A DNA stretch of 9,793 bases from Bacillota bacterium (GTDB taxonomy: Bacteria; Bacillota; Clostridia; Oscillospirales; Ruminococcaceae), in the NCBI GenBank assembly GCA_023413185.1, contig JAEZQD010000153.1, positions 1 through 9,793 on the forward strand, in the 5' to 3' direction. The first letter of the stretch is position 1; each line of letters opens with the position of its first letter. Both the position numbers and the translations under genes were made by a program. The notes beneath the pieces are model-generated. The model had not been told where the DNA came from. It made no database searches and saw only the letters and a list, made by a program, of their open reading frames with translations. This document shows positions 1-5,922 of this stretch, one piece after another.

Positions 1-259
1 TTCCGTCAAAGATGCTGCCCATCAGTCCGGGCGCAAGCTCCACGCTCAGGGGAGCGCCCGTCGATTCCACCGGCTCGCCCGGTCCAAGACCGGAGGTTTC
101 CTCGTAAACCTGAATGGACGCGCGGTCGCCGTGTATCTCGATTATCTCGCCGATTAGGCGTTGCTGTGAAACGCGTACCACGTCGAACATATTCGCGTCG
201 CGCATGCCCTGTGCGATAACGAGCGGTCCGGCAACCTTCTTGATAGTACCTGTGCTCAT
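1..259 (-). CDS. atpA: V-type ATP synthase subunit A (catalytic), N-terminal part
   Basis: This is the nucleotide-binding catalytic A subunit of the V/A-type ATPase (NtpA in E. hirae), three copies of which alternate with B in the soluble V1 head. Only the first 86 codons are in the window; the gene continues past the left edge, so the P-loop domain is not visible. The visible part is the N-terminal beta-barrel. It begins MSTGTIKKVAGPLVIAQG and contains VSQQRLIGEIIEIHGDRA, QVYEETSGLGPGEPV and the ending APGLMGSIFDG, all typical of family A subunits. The ATG at 259-257 is preceded by GGAAAGGG about 9 bases upstream. An in-frame ATG at 301-299 would add 14 residues but has no good ribosome-binding site. 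A small GC hairpin (282-294) lies just upstream of the binding site. The gene is last in the visible operon, 108 bases after subunit F. Confidence 0.96.
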   Translation of the reverse strand, partial: MSTGTIKKVAGPLVIAQGMRDANMFDVVRVSQQRLIGEIIEIHGDRASIQVYEETSGLGPGEPVESTGAPLSVELAPGLMGSIFDG

Positions 260-367
260 TGTATCAAACCCTTTCCGGCCGCGCGCTGTGCGCGAAACCA
301 TGGAATAGTGACAGCCTCTGCCCTATGACAGAAAACCGTATGGATGGCAATAACGATAAAAACCGGT

Positions 368-691
368 CTACTGCTCCGGTCCAAAGATGATGTCGGAGCC
401 GACCGCCTGTTCCACACACTTGCGCACGCTTTTCAGCCCCGCGCCGGTGTTGCCCGACACCCCGGGAATTAAGATTACGGCGGGCAGAACATTCTTTGCG
501 CAGCGCGCAAGCTCGTTCTCCAGCGTCCCGGCAAGGGACTCGGTCACATACAGCACCGCGTAGCCCCCTTCCGAAAGTCTGCGAAAGGTCTTTACCGCCT
601 CGGTGGGGTCGTCCACCGCGTAGATGTCAAGCCCAAGTGCAGAAAAGCCGTAGATGCTGTCGCGGTCGCCCAGTACGCCAATCCTATACAT
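368..691 (-). CDS. atpF: V-type ATP synthase subunit F (central stalk)
   Basis: This encodes a 107-residue subunit F of the V/A-type ATPase, equivalent to NtpG of E. hirae (not the F-type b subunit, which is also called atpF). It sits with D in the rotating central stalk in the cytoplasm. The protein shows the Rossmann-like pattern of the family: an N-terminal strand YRIGVLGDRDSIYGFSALG, a central AVLYVTESLA, and the closing PAVILIPGVSGNTG followed by a helix. The length is normal. The start ATG at 691-689 lies inside the end of the C-subunit gene: the two genes overlap by 8 bases, and GAGGGAG about 5 bases upstream is the likely binding site. This implies translational coupling to subunit C. 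A 108-base gap separates it from subunit A. Confidence 0.95.
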   Translation of the reverse strand: MYRIGVLGDRDSIYGFSALGLDIYAVDDPTEAVKTFRRLSEGGYAVLYVTESLAGTLENELARCAKNVLPAVILIPGVSGNTGAGLKSVRKCVEQAVGSDIIFGPEQ

Positions 692-1655
692 ACATCTCCC
701 TCAGCCTTTCCCTTACGGACTGCTCCGAAAGTTGGTTTTGCTTTGCAGTCAAAATCAGCCGCACCATGGCAAGCTCATTCTCCCGCGCAAGCAGGTAAGC
801 CGCCAGCGGCTCGACGGTAAACGAATGGTATTTCTGCGGGCGAATTAGCTCCATCACCGCATTGTCGGCATACCGCTCATACTGTGCAAACGAGCCGCGC
901 AGTGCTGTGGCCGCATCCGCAAACGCGGTGGTCTCTAAATACTTCAGCATCGGCTCAAAGCCGCCTGCCGCAGCCTCGGCAAGGCTGTCGGTATCAAGCC
1001 CCTCGCAGGGGCACAGTGCTTTTTTTATAAATTCAAGGCGTTTGCCCGTCTTTTGGCAGCGCGCCGCAATCTTGATGTTCGCAAGCGCCGCGGTAAGCTG
1101 CGCATAGCTGCGTATCAGACCAAAAGCCGACGCATTGCCCGCCTCTAACACCGCCTGCAGTGCCGCGCGGTCTACTATCACATCGCACAGCTGCCCATCG
1201 CCGGTGTGCGAAAGGGCAAGGTATGCCTCCTCAGCGGCTGCGCGCATGCCCTCGGGCAATGCCGCGTAGTCACGCTCACGCACCGCGTCATAGATCAGCT
1301 CGGGTGCAGCCGTGCCGTTGTGGCTATAAACCCCAGCAAGGGTTTGGTCGGTATACACCAGCTTGATGGCCGCCTTGAGGTTGTGGTAGTCGTTTGCCAG
1401 CAAAAACACGTCAAACACCGACATATCGTCAACCAGCTCACGCAGCAGCGCCCATGTTTTTTCCCGCTCGGTCAAAAGCAGGCTGCTTATGCTTTGGTTT
1501 GCATCACCCGTGCCCCAGCCCTTTTCGGCCAGCAGGCGCACGCAGTCTGCCGCAGTTTTTGCCGCCATCAGGGTGTCGAGCGTCTGTGCGCTGAGCAGGG
1601 TAAGCTCCTTTGCACGGATGCGCGCGACCGCATAGGCGTAACCGTTATCGGACAT
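684..1655 (-). CDS. atpC: V-type ATP synthase subunit C (rotor-to-membrane socket, AC39 family)
   Basis: This 323-residue protein is the C (AC39/d-type) subunit. It caps the membrane K ring and couples the central stalk to it. The N-terminus (SDNGYAYAVARIRAKELTLL) and the segment VDDMSVFDVFLLANDYHNLK are typical of the family, as are the all-helical composition and the C-terminal part with RPQKYHSFTVEPLAAYLLAR followed by ENELAMVRLILTAK. The length fits bacterial C subunits. The start ATG is at 1655-1653. The nearest strong purine run, GGAAAGG, is about 14 bases upstream, so the ribosome-binding site is not ideal. Another ATG just upstream is out of frame and opens only 7 codons. The gene follows E after a 118-base gap that contains a stem-loop, and its end overlaps the start of F. 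Confidence 0.95.
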   Translation of the reverse strand: MSDNGYAYAVARIRAKELTLLSAQTLDTLMAAKTAADCVRLLAEKGWGTGDANQSISSLLLTEREKTWALLRELVDDMSVFDVFLLANDYHNLKAAIKLVYTDQTLAGVYSHNGTAAPELIYDAVRERDYAALPEGMRAAAEEAYLALSHTGDGQLCDVIVDRAALQAVLEAGNASAFGLIRSYAQLTAALANIKIAARCQKTGKRLEFIKKALCPCEGLDTDSLAEAAAGGFEPMLKYLETTAFADAATALRGSFAQYERYADNAVMELIRPQKYHSFTVEPLAAYLLARENELAMVRLILTAKQNQLSEQSVRERLREMYV

Positions 1656-1694
1656 ACTTTATGACCATGCCTTTCCGGCTTTTTTCAAGCACCA

Positions 1695-1741
1695 CGCAGC
1701 CAACGGCGTATGGCAAACGCCAACACCGACAATCGGCTGCG
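1695..1741 (-). other. Nested stem-loop in the E-C intercistronic gap
   Basis: The 118-base gap between subunits E and C holds an outer 7-base perfect inverted repeat (CGCAGCC at 1695-1701 with GGCTGCG at 1735-1741). Inside it is a 5-base stem (GGCGT 1705-1709 with ACGCC 1717-1721). No T-run follows on the minus strand, so it does not look like a terminator. A role in mRNA stability or in setting relative expression is only inferred. Confidence 0.4.
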
Positions 1742-1773
1742 GCTATCAAAAGCCTGGTATCAAAAAATGCCTA

Positions 1774-2385
1774 TTAAGCAAATAGAATAGCCGAGACCTT
1801 ATCCTGCAGGGTCTCCTGCGCGGCGTAGAACAACGCCTCAAACGAGCAGTTGATCTCGATGTCGCCGCCGGCGCTTTCATCGTTGTAAATCAGAATAAAG
1901 CCGCCGTCGATGTCCCTTGCATCCTTATCCAAGGTCAGTGCGCCGCCCTTGGCGGTGGCAAGCACCCCCAGCTTTAAGGCGTACCCCGATGGCATGCGGG
2001 CAAGGTCGGTCTGCGAAAAGCAGATTCTGCCCTGCTGCGCCAATACATTCGCGTCAACCAGCCGCTCAATCAGGCTAAAGTAATCCGCATCGGGCAGGCT
2101 AAGCAAAGCGCGCCTTGCGTCTACAATCACACCGCCAATCAGCTGCTGCTTTTTGGCAAGCAACGCCTGGCGTTTTGCAAGCAACGCGGCGGACTGTGCG
2201 TTCTTTTGGATGTCGTCAGCCTGCGCGTGTGCGCCTTCTAGCGTCTTGTCCGCTTGAAAACGAGCCTGCGCCACGGCGGCGTCTACCGTCGCCTTTGCGT
2301 CGGCGTTTGCCTTTTGCAGCAGCTCTGCCGCCTCGGCGTTTGCCTCGTCCTCAATCCGTTTTACTATCTTATCCAGTCCTGTCAT
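1774..2385 (-). CDS. atpE: V-type ATP synthase subunit E (peripheral stalk)
   Basis: This is the E subunit of the V/A-type ATPase (NtpE), the long partner of the G/H subunit in the peripheral stalks that hold the A3B3 head against rotation. From the ATG at 2385 the protein has 203 residues, the usual length. Its first ~95 residues form an alanine- and charge-rich helix with coiled-coil character (for example EDEANAEAAELLQKANADAK). The rest is the globular C-terminal domain, with the family's GGFILIYNDE and GGDIEINCSFEALF. An upstream in-frame TTG at 2391 is possible, but it lies only 3 bases after AGGAG. The ATG sits about 9 bases after that site and is preferred. The gene is separated from K by a 288-base structured gap and may have its own weak promoter there. 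Confidence 0.95.
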   Translation of the reverse strand: MTGLDKIVKRIEDEANAEAAELLQKANADAKATVDAAVAQARFQADKTLEGAHAQADDIQKNAQSAALLAKRQALLAKKQQLIGGVIVDARRALLSLPDADYFSLIERLVDANVLAQQGRICFSQTDLARMPSGYALKLGVLATAKGGALTLDKDARDIDGGFILIYNDESAGGDIEINCSFEALFYAAQETLQDKVSAILFA

Positions 2386-2470
2386 TGACAAGCTCTCCTA
2401 ACTTTTTTAAAGGGGAGAATACAGGTTGCTATGCAAAGCCGGTCACCAGATCGGCTCTGCTACCCCTTGT

Positions 2471-2476
2471 ATTATA
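2471..2476 (-). promoter_or_regulatory. Possible internal -10 box before subunit E
   Basis: On the minus strand the sequence TATAAT lies here, about 85 bases before the atpE start. No good -35 box is found at 16-18 bases; the best is CTCGTT or TCGTTT. It could be a weak internal promoter giving extra transcript of E and downstream genes, or a chance match in an AT-rich patch. Confidence 0.25.
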
Positions 2477-2490
2477 TACGCAACAAACCC

Positions 2491-2527
2491 CAAAACGAGT
2501 ATGTTTTGACACCGCACGAAGTGCGGT
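2491..2527 (-). repeat. Two adjacent hairpins in the K-E gap
   Basis: The first is CAAAAC (2491-2496) paired with GTTTTG (2503-2508) across a 6-base loop. The second, two bases further on, is ACCGCAC (2511-2517) paired with GTGCGGT (2521-2527) across the 3-base loop GAA. Both stems are perfect. The right arm of the second hairpin is the core of the 17-base tandem repeat, so each repeat copy could compete for the single left arm. Confidence 0.6.
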
Positions 2528-2567
2528 TACGCTCGAAGTGCGGTTACGCTCGAAGTGCGGTTACGCA
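2517..2567. repeat. 17-base tandem repeat, three copies
   Basis: The unit CGAAGTGCGGTTACGCT occurs at 2517-2533 and 2534-2550 with no mismatch, and again at 2551-2567 with only the last base changed. It lies inside the 288-base gap between the K and E genes, so it would be transcribed in the ATPase mRNA. The unit length is not a multiple of three and no convincing gene covers it. Confidence 0.85.
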
Positions 2568-2605
2568 CATTACGAGCACGTTTGTTGTAGTCTATCGTCA
2601 ATAAA

Positions 2606-2665
2606 CACGCCGCAAGGCGTGCGGCAGGTGGTGCCTGCCGCTTGAAAACAAAGCCTGTTTTCAAG
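2606..2665 (-). repeat. Three end-to-end perfect hairpins after the K gene
   Basis: Three perfect inverted repeats abut each other and share their boundary bases. Hairpin 1 is CACGCC (2606-2611) with GGCGTG (2616-2621), loop GCAA on the plus strand. Hairpin 2 is GCGGCAGG (2621-2628) with CCTGCCGC (2634-2641), 5-base loop. Hairpin 3 is CTTGAAAACA (2641-2650) with TGTTTTCAAG (2656-2665), 5-base loop. In the minus-strand mRNA they begin 8 bases after the K stop codon. The last one transcribed is followed by TTTATTG, a weak U tract. They could act as a leaky terminator or as a 3' stabiliser of the upstream H-I-K segment, or be a palindromic dispersed repeat of the REP/BIME kind. The structures are seen; the function is inferred. 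Confidence 0.7.
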
Positions 2666-2673
2666 TTTATTCA

Positions 2674-3156
2674 CTAAATCTGCAGTCCGCCAATGCCCGA
2701 AACCGCCAGCAGCGAGATAAGCAGCGCAAGAATCGCATAGGTCTCTACCATCGCAGCGAAGATCATCGCCTTGCCCATCTGGTCGGGGCGCTTGGCTACC
2801 AGCCCGATGCCCGAAACCGAAACGCGTGCCTGACGAATTGCCGACCAATAACCAACTATGGCCATCGGCATACAGGCAAGGAAGTATAATAGGCCTTTGG
2901 TAAGGCTGATATCCGCCGAACCACCGAGAACACCAATCTGCGAAAGGGTTATAAACGCAATCAATAGTCCATAAATGCCCTGCGTACCGGGAAGAAGCTG
3001 CAGGATGAGTACCTTACCAAACTTAGTGGGGTCCTCGGTCACAACGCCCGAAGCAGCCTCACCAGCCATACCAACGCCAACAGCGGAGCCCGCGCCCGCG
3101 AGAAGAGAAGCCGAGGCAGCGCCAAGCAGAGCAAATACAATACCCAGTTTATCCAT
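2674..3156 (-). CDS. atpK: V-type ATP synthase subunit K (membrane rotor ring proteolipid)
   Basis: This is the 160-residue membrane subunit that forms the rotating K ring and carries the pumped ion. It has four transmembrane helices made of two fused hairpins (about residues 5-30, 47-72, 87-107 and 128-155). The only carboxylate in the middle of an ion-binding helix is E138 in MVETYAILALL; the matching helix of the first half carries Q53 in ILQLLPGTQG instead. Aligned by eye to E. hirae NtpK, L55, T58, Q59, Q109 and E138 match its Na+ ligands L61, T64, Q65, Q110 and E139, so Na+ specificity is predicted. The start ATG overlaps the stop of subunit I by 8 bases, and AGGAGG about 8 bases upstream is a strong binding site within the I gene. 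A dense hairpin array follows the stop codon. Confidence 0.97.
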   Translation of the reverse strand: MDKLGIVFALLGAASASLLAGAGSAVGVGMAGEAASGVVTEDPTKFGKVLILQLLPGTQGIYGLLIAFITLSQIGVLGGSADISLTKGLLYFLACMPMAIVGYWSAIRQARVSVSGIGLVAKRPDQMGKAMIFAAMVETYAILALLISLLAVSGIGGLQI

Positions 3157-5176
3157 TTTTAATATCCTCCTTGAATTTAAAGAACTTTGTATTTACGGCA
3201 AAGGGCTTAAACTTTTCCCCGCCGCCGTCATAGAATTTGCCAAAGAATTCGACAAACTGCAATCGGTTGGTGTGCACATACGCACCCAGTAGCTCTATGC
3301 CGAAGTTAATGGCCTGCCCCGCGATAAACACAATCACAAACAAGATTACACCCGCGGGACCCTTGCCGCCCATCGCGCCCATCTGGTTGACCACCGAGGC
3401 GATAACGCCCGTGGCAAGCCCTAGGGCAAGCAGACGGGAGTAGGAAAGGATGTCCGAAAGGTAGCCCGTAACGTTGTACAGCGCGTATGCACCCTTTAAA
3501 ATACGCTTTACCGGGCTTTTGGACTCGCGCCCTCCAGTTAGGATGATGCCCACGGCGCCGATGCCCGCGACGACCGCCGCCACCGTACCCACCGAAGCGG
3601 GCAGGGTAAAGCTTAGCTGCGCAATCTCGGCAAACATGCTGGTGGAAAGCAGCAGCATAATCGCGCCGCCCACAATCATGTACCAAAACACCACGTCATA
3701 CAATGCGTCCTTGTACTGCCGTGCCTTAACAAGCACATACAGCTTAACGCCCAAGCCCGTAAACAGGTGCACAACACCCACGGCAAGTGAGAACATCAAC
3801 ATGCGCATGGGTTCGAGTATTGGCGAAAACCACAAGGGCGGTATGCCCACCTCGCGCCCCAAAAAGGTGCGTGATACAACATTAACCACATCGCCGAAGT
3901 AGCTTGAGAACACCACACCCCATATGGTGGTGGATATGCCGCAGTACAAGAACATGAGCAACATATTTTTGGTGGAGTTCTCCATGTTCTTAAACTTTAA
4001 AAGTACAAGACCGCAGCCGATTACAAGCATCAGCCCGTAGCCCGCGTCCGAAAACATCAGCCCAAACAAAAAGTAGTAGAATATTGACATAATGCCAGTG
4101 GGGTCGATCTCCCCGCGCCCCGGCAGGCTAAACGATTCGAGTACCCCTTCCACCGGTGCGGTAAACGCGTTGTTCTTCAGCAGTACCGGCACGTTTTTAT
4201 CGCTTTCGTCGGGGTCGGAGAAGGATAGATCGACCTCATAGCGCTCGGTTAGCGTCTTGTGCAGCTGCTCTGCCGCCGTCTCGGGCACATAGCCACTCAG
4301 CACAAACGCGTGCTTGGAGTGCGCAAGACTGTCCACCGCCGCGTAACGCTCGCTGCGCATAGTGTAAAAGTCGGTCATAAAACGCAGTGCCCTTCGCACA
4401 CCGGCGTAGGAGGCGATCTCCTTCTCGGCAAACGCAATGTCGTTTTGTAACTCGGCAAGACTTTGCTCAACGCGCCGCTTCTCCTCTCCCGGCGTTTCGC
4501 GCGGTGGGGAGGCAGGGCGCGCAAAGCCCTCGGCACGCAGTGCGTCTTCGAGCACCGCAGCGTCGGCTCTGGGGCACGAAGCTAAGATGCAGGTTTGCTC
4601 CTTGCTTTTGCTTACAATCTCAATGTGTATGGCGTCAAGCTCGGGGGCGCGCAGTGCAAGACGCTCATGAATCCCCTCGAGCGTATGCTCGCCCGCGGCG
4701 GCACCGGTAAACACATAGAAGGTTTTGCCGCCCTGATAGCGCAACGAAACGGACAATGAAAGCCATGGCGTTAGCGCTTCCATCTGTCCGTCAAGCTTTA
4801 GGGTTTGGGCCCGTTTCTCGGCTATCTCTTTGGAGAGCGCGGTCAGCCGGTAGGCAACCCGCATAATTTCGTGGTTTTCATCGGCAAAGGTGTCATACTC
4901 TTTTACCGAAAGGCGCTGCCTGCCGTTTAACGCGGCAAACATCCCCTTCTTTTCGGGAACGTAGCGAGCAAGCACCTCCAGTGCTTCGTCGCACAGCGAA
5001 ACGTTCTTATCAAACGTGGCACGCTGTTGGGACGTATCGGTTTTTGTAAACAAGCTGTCACTAACGGGTATGTCGCTAACCTGAACGACGCCCGTCCGCT
5101 GCACAACCTTCAGGATCTCGCTTCGATCCTGCTGCAGCGCACATATGTTGACGCGGCGCATCGGAATCACCGCCAT
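3149..5176 (-). CDS. atpI: V-type ATP synthase subunit I (membrane stator, a-subunit)
   Basis: This 675-residue protein is the stator a/I subunit that forms the ion half-channels beside the K ring (NtpI). Residues 1-345 are cytosolic and hold two coiled-coil segments (about 100-135 and 230-260) that contact the peripheral stalks. From about 360 on there is a membrane domain of roughly eight helices, opened by the conserved MFSDAGYG (374-381). Two arginines sit where the family has its essential pair: R581 in ILSYSRLLALGLATG and R638 in HTNRLQFVEFFGKFY. In E. hirae these correspond to about R573 and R629. The start ATG at 5176 is preceded by AAAGGAGGT, a near-perfect ribosome-binding site about 9 bases away. 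The gene lies 38 bases after the H/G subunit and overlaps K by 8 bases (ATGGATAA). Confidence 0.97.
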   Translation of the reverse strand: MAVIPMRRVNICALQQDRSEILKVVQRTGVVQVSDIPVSDSLFTKTDTSQQRATFDKNVSLCDEALEVLARYVPEKKGMFAALNGRQRLSVKEYDTFADENHEIMRVAYRLTALSKEIAEKRAQTLKLDGQMEALTPWLSLSVSLRYQGGKTFYVFTGAAAGEHTLEGIHERLALRAPELDAIHIEIVSKSKEQTCILASCPRADAAVLEDALRAEGFARPASPPRETPGEEKRRVEQSLAELQNDIAFAEKEIASYAGVRRALRFMTDFYTMRSERYAAVDSLAHSKHAFVLSGYVPETAAEQLHKTLTERYEVDLSFSDPDESDKNVPVLLKNNAFTAPVEGVLESFSLPGRGEIDPTGIMSIFYYFLFGLMFSDAGYGLMLVIGCGLVLLKFKNMENSTKNMLLMFLYCGISTTIWGVVFSSYFGDVVNVVSRTFLGREVGIPPLWFSPILEPMRMLMFSLAVGVVHLFTGLGVKLYVLVKARQYKDALYDVVFWYMIVGGAIMLLLSTSMFAEIAQLSFTLPASVGTVAAVVAGIGAVGIILTGGRESKSPVKRILKGAYALYNVTGYLSDILSYSRLLALGLATGVIASVVNQMGAMGGKGPAGVILFVIVFIAGQAINFGIELLGAYVHTNRLQFVEFFGKFYDGGGEKFKPFAVNTKFFKFKEDIKNG

Positions 5177-5214
5177 AGGCTCAGACCTCCTTTACATCGT
5201 TTGGTCAAGGCGTG

Positions 5215-5523
5215 TTACACAAGCTCGGATATGATGAACCTGACAGCCTTGTCCTTATTCGCGGCGGCGGTCTGCTCGAGTGCTGCTACCTCGTTCTGTG
5301 CGTCGGCTACAGCCTTTTGCATCATCTCGTCACCCTTTGCCCGCGCCTCGCTTACCAGCCGCTCGGTCTGGGTCTTTGCCTCCCGGGCAATGCGCTCGGA
5401 CTGTGCCTGCGCTTCCTCTTTTGCTGCTAGCCTGATGCGCTCGCACTCGGCGGCGGTCTTTTGATGAATCTCCTGGGCGCGCAGCTCCGCGTCACGCAGA
5501 ACGGTTATTGTATCCGGCACCAT
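5215..5523 (-). CDS. atpH: V-type ATP synthase subunit H/G (peripheral stalk coiled coil)
   Basis: This is a 102-residue, strongly charged, alanine- and glutamate-rich protein. It is almost wholly a single long helix (for example EIHQKTAAECERIRLAAKEE), with no signal peptide or membrane segment. Its composition, size and position as first gene before subunit I match the bacterial G/H subunit (first gene, ntpF, of the E. hirae operon), which pairs with E to build the peripheral stalk. Sequence conservation in this family is low, so the call rests partly on position. The start ATG is at 5523-5521. The binding site, GGTGGTGAT about 8 bases upstream, is weak. An ATG 19 bases further upstream is out of frame. 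A promoter lies about 100 bases upstream, making this the likely first gene of the operon. Confidence 0.9.
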   Translation of the reverse strand: MVPDTITVLRDAELRAQEIHQKTAAECERIRLAAKEEAQAQSERIAREAKTQTERLVSEARAKGDEMMQKAVADAQNEVAALEQTAAANKDKAVRFIISELV

Positions 5524-5623
5524 GTTTGAATATCACCACCATAATATAAAAGTACGCATTCCGGCTTACAGCTAAAAAGCGGTAGGCACGGGCGTAATTG
5601 CGTGTGAAAAAGCAATCATCGTT

Positions 5624-5652
5624 ATTTTACTACAATGCTTCGACTTAATCAA
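5624..5652 (-). promoter_or_regulatory. Predicted sigma-A promoter of the V-ATPase operon
   Basis: On the minus strand, TTGATT (5652-5647) and TAAAAT (5629-5624) are separated by exactly 17 bases, in an AT-rich patch. Transcription would start near 5617 and leave a leader of about 95 bases before atpH. The match is 4/6 and 5/6 to the consensus. Confidence 0.55.
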
Positions 5653-5868
5653 TTAAAAAACGTAATTTCTTCTAATAATTTTGTATTCTGATTGTGAAAA
5701 ATGCAACAAACTGTCCAAAACGCGTCCCATCTCCTGTGCCACGAATAAGCGGGCGGCGGTTGACCTTATTATTTTGTGAATAAACCGGTCAATTACCCTC
5801 ATTAATAATTACAGAATGTGTTTGTGCGGCGCACTCAGCTGTTAAAATACACCAACCGAAATAAGGCA
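5653..5868. other. AT-rich intergenic stretch between degV and the ATPase operon
   Basis: No gene is visible here on either strand. The one notable element is a split inverted repeat at 5760-5792. TTGACC (5760-5765) pairs with GGTCAA (5787-5792) and TTATT (5766-5770) pairs with AATAA (5779-5783), with three unpaired bases (ACC) on one side and an 8-base loop. It lies about 110 bases upstream of the predicted ATPase promoter and could be an operator or a chance structure. The rest shows no convincing repeat. Confidence 0.4.
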
Positions 5869-5899
5869 GGGGTACACCCGAGTAGATCGGATGCACCCC
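5869..5899 (-). terminator. Long hairpin after degV, probable terminator
   Basis: A 13-base stem (5869-5881 with 5887-5899) containing two G-U wobbles closes a 5-base loop. It starts 23 bases after the degV stop codon in the minus-strand transcript. The following tail, CTGCCTTATTTC, is only moderately U-rich, so termination may be partial. On the plus strand a T-rich run begins about 10 bases beyond the stem, which is too far for a standard terminator in that direction. Confidence 0.55.
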
Positions 5900-5922
5900 A
5901 TTGTGCCGTTTTTTGTTTTGTG

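Noticed and set aside
257..301. A longer start for subunit A at the ATG at 301-299
   Set aside because: It is in frame and adds 14 basic residues, but it lacks a binding site and the usual family start MSTGTIKK is preceded by GGAAAGGG at the right distance.
1206..1664. 152-residue open frame on the plus strand opposite atpC
   Set aside because: It is antisense to a clear family gene and its composition is that of a reverse-frame shadow.
1656..1672. Seven-codon reading frame just before atpC
   Set aside because: It is too short to judge and overlaps the atpC start by chance-like spacing.
2386..2391. TTG start for subunit E at 2391
   Set aside because: It is only 3 bases from AGGAG, while the ATG at 2385 is about 9 bases away and gives the normal N-terminus.
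2511..2567. CRISPR array
   Set aside because: The repeats are directly abutting 17-base units without spacers, and there are no cas genes.
2115..2848. Open frames running across the K-E gap on both strands (2115-2645 plus, 2570-2848 minus)
   Set aside because: They pass from the shadow of a real gene into the repeat region, show no family pattern, and translate hairpins and the tandem repeat.
5869..5916. Terminator of an unseen plus-strand RNA between 5524 and 5868
   Set aside because: The T-run on the plus strand is about 10 bases beyond the stem, and no plus-strand promoter or conserved RNA is visible in the spacer.
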